Shown here: positions 1-8,537 of the stretch, piece after piece
How the letters are laid out: each line of letters opens with the position of its first letter
How positions within the stretch are numbered: position 1 is the first letter of the stretch
Source: Acidobacteriota bacterium
GTDB lineage: Bacteria > Acidobacteriota > Polarisedimenticolia > J045
Direction: 5' to 3'
DNA: 14,568 nt
Assembly (NCBI GenBank): GCA_020350085.1
Contig: CP070706.1
Span: forward strand, 365,991 to 380,558
The notes under the pieces: model-generated
Seen by the model: the letters and a program-made list of their open reading frames with translations, nothing else
The model's database searches: none
Told to the model about the DNA's origin: nothing
Program-made: the position numbers and the translations under genes

Positions 1-1601
1 ATGTACAGGGCCTTCTTGTCCGCCGGCGCAATCCGGCCGACGTACTCCTGGCTGGTCGGGCTGGCCATCATCTCTCCGATGGCGAAGATGAACAGGCCCA
101 TCGCCACGATCCACACCGTTCCGCCGAGACCGATCATGCCCGCCCCTCCGGCGAACGCCGACAGCGCGATCCCCACGGCAGCGACGACCATCCCCGTGAT
201 CATCGTCGTGAAGCGATGGAACTTCGCCATCAGAAACGAGATCAGCACTTGAAGTAGCACGATCGCGCCGGCATCGATATTGACGATGTACTCGGGATTC
301 ACCTGACGGCTCGTAATCATGATGCGGTCAGTCAGTCGTTCCAGATCGCCGGCGCTCTCAGAAATCAGTTGCCGAAGATCCCCCGGCGCGATGCGCACCT
401 TGCTGTACAGCAGCTCCCGAGAAGCATCCTCGAGCGCGGTGTTGCTCATCGAGCCGCTGACCAACGTTCGCATCTGACTGAGGATTTCCGCGCGTTCTTC
501 TTCGTTGATCGTCGCGACATAGCTCGCGACGCCGACGTTCGGGTCGACAGGATCGCTCTCGCCGAAGATCGACTCGAACAACGAGATCATCGGCCGCGTC
601 TCGGTGAAGTCACGAATGAATTCCGGCATCGTGTAGAAGATCTGATTGAAGCTCGTCCAAAAGCCGGACATGATCAGCAGAAACAACGCAAAGCGCCAGT
701 TGCTGCAGTACATGCGCTTCAACATGGCGGGCCGCTTGGTCCCGCCTCGGCTTTCGGGAACACCGCTGTCCTTGGGCAGGAACCCGTCCCAGACGAAGTT
801 CAGGATCAGCCACGCGATCACGAACAGGGTGCAGTGCGGCCACCACTTGAAGTACGCGAACGGTCCGATGCGCAGGTTGGCGAACATCAGCGCGAACAGC
901 ACGACGAACACGGCGATGAAGAACCGCATATTGCCCAGCACTTCGACCATGTTGTCGAGTACCTTGCGAAACGTTCCGGAGCGCTGCTCGGCTGTCGCGT
1001 CCGGCTCGCGATAGAACACCAACACGATGATCAGGTTGATCAGCGCCCAGGTCGAGCAGGCGATGAACACGTATTCCCAGCCCCAACCGCGAACCAGGCC
1101 GGCCACGATCGGTCCGACGAAACCGCCGATGTTGACCATCATGTAGAAGATGCCGAAGCCGGTGGCCGAGTTGGACTCGTCGGTCACCTTGGCCACGGTT
1201 CCGACGACGACCGGCTTGAACAGGGCGGCGCCGACCGCGACGAACATGAAGGCCAGGAAAAACGTCGGGAACGACGAGAACTGACCCAGCATGTAGTACG
1301 AGACGATCATCACGATGTAGGCGACGATGAACGTCCTCTTGAAGCCGTAGCGGTCCGCCAACGCTCCGGTGAACACCGGGAAGATGTAGAGGAAGAAGGG
1401 GACGATCGCCTGCAGCGCCCCACGGGTCTCGGTGCTGAAGCCCAGCCCGCCGGTCTCCACCGTGCCGGTGACGTAGAGGGCCATGACGGTAAACCACCCG
1501 TACCAGGACATCCTCTCGAAGATTTCCATCGTGTTGGCGACCCAGAACTGGCCAGGGTAGCTCTTGATCTGGGCGATGAATCCTGGTGTCGGTCCGTTCA
1601 A
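1..1601 (-). CDS. MFS/POT-type transporter, N-terminal part (gene continues past left edge)
   Basis: The frame is open from a TTG at 1601 down to base 1, giving 533 codons without a stop, so the C-terminus is missing. The start is chosen because GGAGG (1614-1610) lies 8 nt upstream. The first helix holds E26-I-F-E29-R30, matching the ExxER proton-coupling motif of the POT/PTR (peptide:H+ symporter) branch of the major facilitator superfamily. It is followed by the MFS loop 'GALADRYGFKR' between TM2 and TM3. Many hydrophobic segments place it in the inner membrane. Oddity: about 108 mostly polar residues (roughly 328-435) separate predicted TM7 from TM8, where classical bacterial POTs have a short loop. 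A peptide or other small organic solute as substrate is inference from the motif. It is transcribed divergently from the ABC exporter operon, with 194 nt between the two starts. Confidence 0.85.
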   Translation of the reverse strand, partial: MNGPTPGFIAQIKSYPGQFWVANTMEIFERMSWYGWFTVMALYVTGTVETGGLGFSTETRGALQAIVPFFLYIFPVFTGALADRYGFKRTFIVAYIVMIVSYYMLGQFSSFPTFFLAFMFVAVGAALFKPVVVGTVAKVTDESNSATGFGIFYMMVNIGGFVGPIVAGLVRGWGWEYVFIACSTWALINLIIVLVFYREPDATAEQRSGTFRKVLDNMVEVLGNMRFFIAVFVVLFALMFANLRIGPFAYFKWWPHCTLFVIAWLILNFVWDGFLPKDSGVPESRGGTKRPAMLKRMYCSNWRFALFLLIMSGFWTSFNQIFYTMPEFIRDFTETRPMISLFESIFGESDPVDPNVGVASYVATINEEERAEILSQMRTLVSGSMSNTALEDASRELLYSKVRIAPGDLRQLISESAGDLERLTDRIMITSRQVNPEYIVNIDAGAIVLLQVLISFLMAKFHRFTTMITGMVVAAVGIALSAFAGGAGMIGLGGTVWIVAMGLFIFAIGEMMASPTSQEYVGRIAPADKKALY

Positions 1602-1795
1602 GGCTCGTTCCTCCAGTACGGTGGCTGGCGAACCATCGGCAGGGCCTGCCCGACCTCGGATGGGCGAGTGCCGGCCGGCGGCAAAGGGGCGAGTTTGCCA
1701 CGAGCGCGGGCGGGCTCAAAGCGGCGGGCCCGTCGAGGCTCCTTTCTGCCTCCTCGGCAGACGCTCCGCGCGCGATGGACTACCCTTAGCGCGCT
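1602..1795. promoter_or_regulatory. Divergent intergenic region between MFS gene and exporter operon
   Basis: These 194 nt separate two divergent start codons, so both promoters should lie here or inside the flanking genes. For the minus gene, GGAGG at 1614-1610 is a good ribosome binding site. On the plus side there is no Shine-Dalgarno sequence before the ATG at 1796, an in-frame TAG sits at 1787-1789, and TACCCT (1781-1786) could be a -10 element only 9 nt from the ATG. No convincing -35 element or operator was seen on either strand. Confidence 0.4.
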
Positions 1796-2983
1796 ATGAG
1801 CCAGCAGTCTGCCGATCTGTCCCGTTTGCGCATCCCGCGGGGTCCTCCTGCCGCGCGGCCCTCCCGCGCCGGCTGGATCGCTTTCGCTGTGCTGCTCTTG
1901 GCTGTGCTCGGCTACACCACCTGGTCACGCGTCCAGGGCGGCTCGGCGGGCGGGCTCGTCGTCGAGACGGCTCGCGTGGGGCGTGTCGGAGGCTCCCGTG
2001 CGCAAGGGGCGGTGGCAGCCAACGGGTACATCGTCGCGCGCAAGAAAGCGGCGCTATCGACCGACATCCAAGGCCGGCTGGTCGAGCTCCCGGTCGAGGA
2101 AGGTGATCGGGTCCGCGCCGGTCAGCTCGTCGCACGACTCGACACGAGCCAGCTCGAGGAAGCTCTCTCACGCCAGCGGGCGGAGCTCGTAGGGGCGCGT
2201 GCGGCGGCGGAGCTGGCCGAGATCGATCTGAATCGCACGCGCGAGCTGGTGGCGGGGGATGCGGCCTCGCAGGCGGATCTCGATGCGGCCGAGGCGCGGC
2301 TCGAGCAGACCAGAGCGAGTGTCGACGCACTGCTCGCCTCCATTCGCGAGATCGAAGTGCAGATCGAAAAGTCGACGGTGCACGCGCCGTTCGATGGGAT
2401 CGTCGTGCAGAAGAACGCCGAGGTCGGCGAGGTCGTGAGCGCAATCGGTGCTGGCGGTCCCGATGCGCGCAACGCTGTCGTGACCGTCGTCGATTTCGCC
2501 ACGCTCGAGGTGCAGGTCGAGCTGGCGCAGACATCGCTGCGCGCCGCGCGCGTCGGCGCCGCCGTCGAGATCTTCCTCGACGCTTTTCCCGACGAGGCTT
2601 ACCCCGGTCGCGTGCGGCAGATCTGGCCGACGGCGGACCGGCAGAAGGCGACCGTCGAGCTACGCGTCGCGTTTCTCGAGCGAGACGAACGGATCCTGCC
2701 TGAGATGGGCGTCAGGGTCGTCTTCCTCGACGAGCCGTCCGCGGAAAAGACCGAGGCGGCGGTGCTCCTACCGCAGCGGGCACTCGTTTCCGATCCCGAG
2801 CCGGGCGTGTTCGTGCTCGTCGGCGATCGCGTCGCCCGCCGCTCGATCGAGCTGTCGGGCGAGCAGCGCCAGGGCCAGCTCGTCGTCTCGGACGGTCTCG
2901 AGGGGGGCGAGCTGGTCGTGCTCGATCCGCCGCCGGCGCTCCGCGATGGCGATCCCGTGCAGCGGCGACAGACCGCTCCCTGA
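1796..2983 (+). CDS. HlyD/MacA-like periplasmic adaptor (membrane-fusion protein) of an ABC exporter
   Basis: A 395-aa protein that would link an inner-membrane ABC pump to an outer-membrane channel. A Pro/Arg-rich cytoplasmic N-terminus (1-25) is followed by one transmembrane helix (about 26-43). Then come the first half of the lipoyl/barrel-sandwich domain (about 73-117, including the 'VEEGDRVRAGQ' turn), an Ala/Glu-rich coiled-coil hairpin (about 118-190), and the second lipoyl half with 'STVHAPFDGIVV' (193-204). A beta-barrel (about 235-310) and a membrane-proximal region ending in 'LEGGELVV' complete it. Order and length fit the RND/MacA adaptor family. ATG 1796 is the furthest upstream start because an in-frame TAG lies 9 nt before it; no Shine-Dalgarno sequence precedes it. 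It is first in a four-gene plus-strand operon. The substrate cannot be told from the sequence. Confidence 0.9.
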   Translation: MSQQSADLSRLRIPRGPPAARPSRAGWIAFAVLLLAVLGYTTWSRVQGGSAGGLVVETARVGRVGGSRAQGAVAANGYIVARKKAALSTDIQGRLVELPVEEGDRVRAGQLVARLDTSQLEEALSRQRAELVGARAAAELAEIDLNRTRELVAGDAASQADLDAAEARLEQTRASVDALLASIREIEVQIEKSTVHAPFDGIVVQKNAEVGEVVSAIGAGGPDARNAVVTVVDFATLEVQVELAQTSLRAARVGAAVEIFLDAFPDEAYPGRVRQIWPTADRQKATVELRVAFLERDERILPEMGVRVVFLDEPSAEKTEAAVLLPQRALVSDPEPGVFVLVGDRVARRSIELSGEQRQGQLVVSDGLEGGELVVLDPPPALRDGDPVQRRQTAP

Positions 2984-3029
2984 AAGGGGATCACGCGATG
3001 ACCCAGTCGATCACAGGAGTCTCACGAGC

Positions 3030-3749
3030 ATGACGAGCACGTCGGACGCGTTCATTCAGCTGCGCGGAGTCAGCAAGAGCTACCGCCGAGGAGGCGAGCT
3101 GCTGCAGGTGCTCAACCAGCTCGATCTCGATATCGTCCAAGGTGACTTCGCCGCGATGATGGGACCGAGCGGCTCCGGCAAGACGACGATTCTCAACTTA
3201 GTCGGTGGGCTCGACAATCCCGATGCGGGGCAGATTACGGTTGCGGGTGTCGATATCACTCGTATCGGCTCTTCGGCGCTTCCCGCCTGGCGCGCCCGGC
3301 ACGTCGGCTTCGTGTTCCAGTCGTTCAACCTGGTCAGCGTGCTGACCGCGCTCGAAAACGTGTTGCTGCCGTTGAAGCTGACACCGCTGGGTGCCAAGCA
3401 GCGGCGCGAGCAAGCGCGTTTCGCGCTCGAGATCGTCGGGCTGGCGGATCGCATGAAGCATCGCCCCAAGCAGCTCTCGGGCGGACAGGAACAGCGCGTG
3501 GCGATCGCACGCGCGATCGCGACCGATCCCGACATCATCCTGGCGGAGGAGCCGACGGGGGATCTCGATCGAGACAGCGCCAACGAGATCATGAAACTGC
3601 TCGGCCGGCTCAACGACGAGCTGGGAAAGACGATTCTGATGGTGACCCACGATCAGCTGGCGGCCGATCACGCCAGGCGGGTGTTGCACCTCGACAAGGG
3701 CGAGCTGATCGAGAAGGGCGTGATCGAAACGCCAGGGAGCGCGACGTGA
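3030..3749 (+). CDS. MacB/LolD-type ABC transporter ATPase with altered Walker B
   Basis: A 239-aa nucleotide-binding subunit that would power the adjacent permeases. Landmarks: A-loop region Y18; Walker A GPSGSGKT at 45-52; Q-loop Q97 in 'FVFQSFNLV'; signature LSGGQEQR at 149-156; Walker B region DIILAEEPTG at 168-177; D-loop near 178-180; H-loop H207. The MacB/LolD subfamily is shown by 'AxEPTGDLD' and the 'FNL' stretch after the Q-loop. Oddity: the Walker B aspartate (usual ADEPTG) is Glu173 (GAG at 3546-3548), directly before the catalytic Glu174. The frame is open upstream to 2946, inside the adaptor gene. ATG 3030 is preferred because AGGAG (3015-3019) precedes it and the family homology begins just after it. 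The gap to the adaptor stop is 46 nt, and its own stop overlaps the next start. Confidence 0.93.
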   Translation: MTSTSDAFIQLRGVSKSYRRGGELLQVLNQLDLDIVQGDFAAMMGPSGSGKTTILNLVGGLDNPDAGQITVAGVDITRIGSSALPAWRARHVGFVFQSFNLVSVLTALENVLLPLKLTPLGAKQRREQARFALEIVGLADRMKHRPKQLSGGQEQRVAIARAIATDPDIILAEEPTGDLDRDSANEIMKLLGRLNDELGKTILMVTHDQLAADHARRVLHLDKGELIEKGVIETPGSAT

Positions 3750-4972
3750 TCTCGCCGACGCCGTGGGTGCTGATCCGCAAGCACATGGTCGCGCACTGGC
3801 TGCGGACCGGGCTGACCGTCGTCGCGATGACGGTCGCGATCTTCCTGCTGTGCTTCTTGGTCTCGATCGTCGCCACGCTCGATCGTGTCGTCCGCGAGTC
3901 CTCCGGCCAGCGGCTCGTGGTGCAGTCGGCGGTGTCCTTGTTCGTCGATCTGCCGCGCGACTATCAAGCCAAGATCGACTCGGTGCCTGGCGTCGAGAGC
4001 GTGACGAAGTTTCAGTGGTTCGGCGGCTACTTCCGCGAGCCGCGCAACTTCTTCGCCCAGTTCGCCGTGGATCACAATTTCGTTTTCGACATGTACGCGC
4101 GCGATTTCCAGGTCATCGAGGTCGCGGGCTCTCCCAAACCGCTCGATCCTGAGCAGTCCCCGCAGCGCGCCCGCGAGGCGATGGCGGCCGACCGGCGCGC
4201 AGCGATCATCGGGGAGGGGTTGGTACGGGACTTCGGCTGGAGCGTCGGCGACACCGTCCCGGTCACCGGAACGATCTTCCAGAAAAGAGACAACAGCGCC
4301 TGGGAGTTCAACATCGTCGGCATCTACCGCCCGCTCAAGGGCAACTTCGACGATCGCTCGATGCTGTTTCGCTACGACTATCTGGCAGAGATGCTCGACA
4401 GCGGGCAGGCCACGGGCCCGAGAGGCGTGGGCACGTACGCGGTCAACATCGCCGAAGGCGCTTCTGCCGCACGGGCGATCGACGGCATCGACGCGCTGTT
4501 CGCCAACGGCCCGCAGGCGACGCGCACGACGAGCGAAGCGGCGTTTCAGGCCGGCTTCGTGTCGATGCTCGGCAATCTGCCGATGTTCGTCGGCACGATC
4601 GGAGGCGCCGTCGTGTTCGCCGTTTTCTTCTCCGTGGTCAACACCATGCTGATGGCGGGCCGCCAGCGGTTTCACGAATCGGGCATCCTCAAGGCGCTCG
4701 GCTTCTCCTCCTCGGCGCTCGCGCGCGTGATCGTTGCCGAATCGCTGTTGCTCGCACTGCTGGGGGGACTCGGTGGCATCGCTCTCGCGCTCGGCAGCGA
4801 GAACGGAGTGCGGGCGGCGATCGGCGTTTTTCTGCCCAGCTACATGGTGCTTCCCGAAACGATCATGCTCTCGGCGGGCGTGTCGCTCGCCATCGGACTC
4901 GTCGCCGGTCTCGCGCCGGCGATGACCGTCGCACGACTCGAGGCGACCGAAGCACTGAGAAGCGAGGGCTGA
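3746..4972 (+). CDS. FtsX/MacB-like ABC transporter permease 1
   Basis: A 408-aa integral membrane protein with the four-helix FtsX/MacB layout. TM1 is near residues 22-44, followed by a large periplasmic (MacB-PCD-like) domain to about 265. Three C-terminal helices lie near 270-300, 325-350 and 373-392. The stretch 'HESGILKALGFSSSALARV' after the second helix is the coupling segment usual in this family ('E-G-LKALG'). The GTG start overlaps the ATPase stop (GTGA, 3746-3749) and is preceded by AGGGAG (3734-3739), so translation is probably coupled. It would pair with the following permease as the membrane part of an exporter or a lipid/lipoprotein-handling machine of the mechanotransmission type. 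The substrate is unknown. Confidence 0.9.
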   Translation: MISPTPWVLIRKHMVAHWLRTGLTVVAMTVAIFLLCFLVSIVATLDRVVRESSGQRLVVQSAVSLFVDLPRDYQAKIDSVPGVESVTKFQWFGGYFREPRNFFAQFAVDHNFVFDMYARDFQVIEVAGSPKPLDPEQSPQRAREAMAADRRAAIIGEGLVRDFGWSVGDTVPVTGTIFQKRDNSAWEFNIVGIYRPLKGNFDDRSMLFRYDYLAEMLDSGQATGPRGVGTYAVNIAEGASAARAIDGIDALFANGPQATRTTSEAAFQAGFVSMLGNLPMFVGTIGGAVVFAVFFSVVNTMLMAGRQRFHESGILKALGFSSSALARVIVAESLLLALLGGLGGIALALGSENGVRAAIGVFLPSYMVLPETIMLSAGVSLAIGLVAGLAPAMTVARLEATEALRSEG

Positions 4973-4973
4973 A

Positions 4974-6140
4974 ATGGCTCTTCCGCTGCGGTACACGCTG
5001 AGAAGCGTCGCTGTGCGGCGCGGCTCGGCGATTCTGACCGCGCTTGGGATCGCCATGACCGTCGCCGTGTTCGCGGGGATCATCGCACTGCGGCAGGGCT
5101 TCGAGCAGGTGTATCGCCCGCGCGGACGCGAGGACGTCGTGGTCTACCTGCGGCTCGGAGCCAACTCCGAGGGCGAATCCGGCATCGGGCGACAGACGGT
5201 CGACATTTTGGTCAAGGAGCGGCCGGAAATCGCGCGCGATGCGCAGGGTCGTCCTCTGGCGGCCGCGGAGATGTTTCTCGCCGTTTTCCTGGAGAAGACC
5301 GACGGCGGCCTGACCAACGTGCCGCTTCGCGGCATTCAGCCGCGATCGATCGAGCTGCAGGGCGAGCAGCTGCGGCTCGTCGAGGGTCGATGGCCGAGCT
5401 TCGGGTCGGACGAGGTCGTTGTCGGCAGGCCGTTGACGACGAGAATCGAGAACTGCCAGCTCGGTGACACGCTGACGCTCAACATCACGCCGTTCGAGGT
5501 CGTCGGCGTGTTCGAGCACGAGGGTGCTCAAGGCAGTGAGATCTGGGGCGACGCGGACAGAATGATGGACGCGCTCGAGCGGCCGTTTTTTCAGCGCGTC
5601 ATCGCGCGAGTTCGTCCCGCAACCGACGTCGAGGCGCTCGCCGACGAGCTGAAGAATGATGCGCGCACGCCGGTACAGCTGCGCACGGAGCGGGACTATC
5701 TCGCGCGGCAGACCGTGGCTCTCGGTGCCGCGCTCACCTGGCTCGCCAGCTTTCTGACGCTGATCATGGGCATCGCGGCCGTGCTCGGCGCCATCAACAC
5801 GATGCTGGCCTCCGTCGCGGCCCGCACTCACGAGATCGGTGTGCTTCTGGCCATCGGCTACCCGCGCCGGTCGGTCTTCTTGTCCTTCTTGCTCGAGGCG
5901 GGCGTGATCGGTCTTGCTGGGGGGCTGCTTGGCGTGCTGTTCGTGCTGCCGCTCGACGGGATGCAGACCGGAACGACCAACTGGAACACGTTCACCGACG
6001 TGTCGTTCGCGGTCCAGGTCACGCCCGCTCTGATCGGCCGCGCCTTTGGTCTCTCGTTCGTGCTCGGCTTGATCGGGGGCGCGCTTCCGGCGCTGCGCGC
6101 CGCCGCGCTGCGTCCGATCGAAGCGATGCGCCAGCTCTGA
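4974..6140 (+). CDS. FtsX/MacB-like ABC transporter permease 2
   Basis: A 388-aa second permease with the same layout as its upstream neighbour but clearly different sequence. TM1 is near 17-39 and a periplasmic domain runs to about 245. Three C-terminal helices follow, with the family's coupling stretch 'THEIGVLLAIGYPRRSV' after the second. The protein ends 'LRPIEAMRQL', a tail typical of FtsX-domain permeases. Its ATG lies one base after the previous stop, with GAGGG at 4964-4968 acting as ribosome binding site inside the preceding gene. Two unlike permeases plus one ATPase and one adaptor suggest a heterodimeric membrane domain. This is the last gene of the operon; the next gene faces it. 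Confidence 0.9.
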   Translation: MALPLRYTLRSVAVRRGSAILTALGIAMTVAVFAGIIALRQGFEQVYRPRGREDVVVYLRLGANSEGESGIGRQTVDILVKERPEIARDAQGRPLAAAEMFLAVFLEKTDGGLTNVPLRGIQPRSIELQGEQLRLVEGRWPSFGSDEVVVGRPLTTRIENCQLGDTLTLNITPFEVVGVFEHEGAQGSEIWGDADRMMDALERPFFQRVIARVRPATDVEALADELKNDARTPVQLRTERDYLARQTVALGAALTWLASFLTLIMGIAAVLGAINTMLASVAARTHEIGVLLAIGYPRRSVFLSFLLEAGVIGLAGGLLGVLFVLPLDGMQTGTTNWNTFTDVSFAVQVTPALIGRAFGLSFVLGLIGGALPALRAAALRPIEAMRQL

Positions 6141-6155
6141 CGCGCGAGCAGAGCC

Positions 6156-6177
6156 GCGCCGGTTTCGTCGCCGGCGC
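6156..6177. terminator. Candidate hairpin terminator between convergent genes
   Basis: GCGCCGG (6156-6162) and CCGGCGC (6171-6177) form a perfect 7-bp stem with the 8-nt loop TTTCGTCG. It lies in the 89-nt gap between the permease stop (6140) and the stop of the facing receptor gene (6230). There is no T-run on either side, so intrinsic termination is uncertain; it may only mark the transcript ends. Confidence 0.4.
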
Positions 6178-6229
6178 ACGTGCCAACAGACAACAGCCGC
6201 TCTTCGCGGTACAGGTCCTCAACACCGCG

Positions 6230-8491
6230 TCAGAAGATCAGCCGGTAGACGAGCGTGATGCCGCGGCCGGGGAGTGGGACGAGGTCCTTGAGTCTCGAGG
6301 TGTGCAATCTCGCCTCGGCATCGGTCAGATTGCGGCCGACCAACGTGATCTGGTGCGCTTGCCCGCCCGCGGCGAACCGGTAGCCGACGCTGGCACCGAT
6401 CAACTCGTGACCCGGCGTTGGCGTCTCGAGCGGCGCGGCGCGATCCTGCTCGTGCGTGCGCACGATCTCCGCCGAGGCGTGCCAGCTTCCAGACTCGTAG
6501 CGCACGCCCCCTCTGTAGCGCCGCGCCGGCATGCGTGGCAGCGGCTCTCCCGAGCCGGTCAACTCGCCCCGGACGTCCTCGCTGCCGAACGTCAGGTCCA
6601 AATCGTGTTCCTCGTCGTGGTAGAGCGAGACCGCTCCGCTCAGCTCGTAGCCTCGGAATTCGGCATCGGCCTGAGCGAACTCGAATACCGGCAGTCCGTC
6701 GAGGATCTCGTCGGTCGGTGCTTCGAAGATGAAATCATCGTAGCGATAGCGAAACAGGCTCAGCTCGCCGGTCAGCCGGCCGGCACGCTTTCTAAGGCTG
6801 AGGTCGACGCCGAGGCTCGACTCCTCAGTCAGGTCGACATCACCGCGCTCGTAGGAGAACGTCGCCACGTGTGGCCCGTCCGCGTACAGCTCTTCGGCGC
6901 TCGGTGCCCGCTCCGAGCGCGCGACCGAGAGACCGATCGCCAGCGACTCGCCGGGCAGCCAGACGACACCCGCCGACGCCGACGCAGCGTCGAAATCGCG
7001 TGCCGCCAGCTCCCCGCCGTCGGCCGAGATCTCGACCGACTCCATGCGCGCGCCCAGCTCGAAGCGCCACGAACCGGTGCTCAGCTCCTCGAGCGCGAAA
7101 AAAGAGAGCGACTCCGTCACTGACGGCGGCAGGAAGGCTTCCTCACCGATCGCCTCCAGGTCGCGATCCGTGTACTGCAGACCGATCACGCCGCTCAAGC
7201 GCCGGCTTTGGCCGTGAGACAACTCGAACCTGGCGTCGACGTTGTCGTTGAAAAAGCGGGTGCCGATCTCATCGCCAGCGATCTCGCGGTGCACGTAGTT
7301 GGTCGCGCTGAGCGCAAAGTGTGTCGCGTCGAACGGACCACGCCGCAGTTCGAAATTCCCTCGCAGCTCGTAGCGCTGCTGGTCGAGATCGATGCTGACG
7401 CCCGAGCCCGTCCCGTGCGCGTTCTCCGGCTCTTCCAGTTCGATCTCGGCCGGAATCCCGTAGATCGTTTCATAAAATCCGGCTGACAGGCCGACGAAGC
7501 CGTGCCTGCCGATCCACGATACTCCCAGCCCGGCGCCGGCGGCCTCCACGCCGCTGTTCGGCAGCACTCCCGACGGGCTGTCTGGATCACCGCGCACGGC
7601 AGGGGCAGGGATGTCGTAATCGGACGCCTCGCGCGTAAACGCGTCCAGGTGCCACACGAGCGCCTTCTCCGTCCCGTCGAGCGTGAGCGCGAAAGACCTT
7701 TCGCCGTCCGCGCCGCCGAAGCGCAGATTCGTCACGCCCTCGATCGAACGCTGCGGCAGAAACTCCGGGATGCGATGATCGATCACGTTGACCACGCCCC
7801 CGACGGCCGAGCTTCCGTAAAGCAGGGTCGACGGACCACGCAAGATCTCGATCCGCTCGGCCAGAAACGGATTCGCGCTGACGGCGTGATCCGGGCTCGT
7901 GCTCGAAGCGTCACCCACGTCGAGCCCGTTTTCCAAAATGCGCACGCGCCCGCCGCCCTGGCCGCGGATGACGGGTCGGCTCGAACCGGCCCCGAACTGC
8001 GTCGAGCGCAGTCCCGGCTGCTCGTCGAGCGTCGCGCCGAGCGACGCCTGCGCCAGCCGGCTGAGCCGCTCCTTCTCGATCACGGTCACCGGCTGGATCA
8101 GCTCAGCCGAGCCGCGGGCACTCCGCGTTGCGGTCACGACGATCGCCTCGCGGTGCGGCGAGAGCACCAGCCTGAGATCGAGACGGTTCTCGCCCGCAGA
8201 GATCTCGATCTCCCACACGCCGCTGCCGAACGCCGAGCTGACCGCCTGAACGTGGTAGCTGCCGACGGGAACGCTCTCGAAGCGATACGCGCCGGTCTGA
8301 TCGACGAAGCTCGCACGGCCCAGCTCGACGAGACTCACGCGGGCATCGACGGCCGGCGATCCGTCCGGGGCCGTGACCCGACCGCTGAGCGTGCCGAAGC
8401 CGGCGTCTTCATCAGCCGCTGCCTGGGCCGAGACGAGACAGATCGCGAGCCATGTGATCACGCCGCCTCGCGCTACGAAATGCCTTTTCAT
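6230..8491 (-). CDS. ZnuD-type TonB-dependent outer-membrane receptor (predicted zinc/metal uptake)
   Basis: A 753-aa receptor that would import a metal or metal complex across the outer membrane using TonB energy. A signal peptide (about 1-26, 'SAQAAADE') precedes a carboxypeptidase-regulatory-like beta domain (about 33-112) and a TonB box-like 'EAIVVTATR' (115-123). The plug (about 125-240) includes 'SPDHAVSANPFLAERIEI' and 'RGPSTLLYGSSAVGGVVNV'. The rest is a 22-strand-type barrel ending in Phe. Stretches I recognise from the ZnuD family are the plug segment, 'ELYADGPHVATFSYERGD' and the C-terminal 'LHTSRLKDLVPLPGRG'. A His/acid cluster, 'YHDEEHDLD', sits in a late barrel region. ATG 8491 is chosen: GGAG lies 8 nt upstream and the signal peptide follows directly, whereas the open frame continuing to 8731 is low-quality sequence. 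It is last of three co-directional genes, 46 nt after the CPAC protein. Zinc as substrate is inferred from family resemblance; copper is the main alternative. Confidence 0.85.
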   Translation of the reverse strand: MKRHFVARGGVITWLAICLVSAQAAADEDAGFGTLSGRVTAPDGSPAVDARVSLVELGRASFVDQTGAYRFESVPVGSYHVQAVSSAFGSGVWEIEISAGENRLDLRLVLSPHREAIVVTATRSARGSAELIQPVTVIEKERLSRLAQASLGATLDEQPGLRSTQFGAGSSRPVIRGQGGGRVRILENGLDVGDASSTSPDHAVSANPFLAERIEILRGPSTLLYGSSAVGGVVNVIDHRIPEFLPQRSIEGVTNLRFGGADGERSFALTLDGTEKALVWHLDAFTREASDYDIPAPAVRGDPDSPSGVLPNSGVEAAGAGLGVSWIGRHGFVGLSAGFYETIYGIPAEIELEEPENAHGTGSGVSIDLDQQRYELRGNFELRRGPFDATHFALSATNYVHREIAGDEIGTRFFNDNVDARFELSHGQSRRLSGVIGLQYTDRDLEAIGEEAFLPPSVTESLSFFALEELSTGSWRFELGARMESVEISADGGELAARDFDAASASAGVVWLPGESLAIGLSVARSERAPSAEELYADGPHVATFSYERGDVDLTEESSLGVDLSLRKRAGRLTGELSLFRYRYDDFIFEAPTDEILDGLPVFEFAQADAEFRGYELSGAVSLYHDEEHDLDLTFGSEDVRGELTGSGEPLPRMPARRYRGGVRYESGSWHASAEIVRTHEQDRAAPLETPTPGHELIGASVGYRFAAGGQAHQITLVGRNLTDAEARLHTSRLKDLVPLPGRGITLVYRLIF

Positions 8492-8537
8492 GGGATCCAC
8501 TCCGCGTCTGACTACCTGACAAAAACCGATGGCAGGC

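Noticed and set aside
610..1719. Minus-strand 369-codon open frame over the MFS gene
   Set aside because: It is the same strand but a shifted frame, with no hydrophobic helices. The true frame runs from TTG 1601 through base 1.
369..1799. Long plus-strand open frame of 476 codons, rich in Asp, His, Arg and Glu
   Set aside because: It is antisense to the MFS gene, whose frame gives clear membrane helices and the ExxER motif. The composition is typical of a GC-rich shadow.
3668..5083. Minus-strand 471-codon open frame opposite permease 1
   Set aside because: It is a charged, low-complexity shadow of an FtsX permease, which has its own ribosome site and overlapping start.
4863..6179. Minus-strand 438-codon open frame opposite permease 2
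   Set aside because: Shadow composition; the plus strand encodes a recognisable permease with family motifs.
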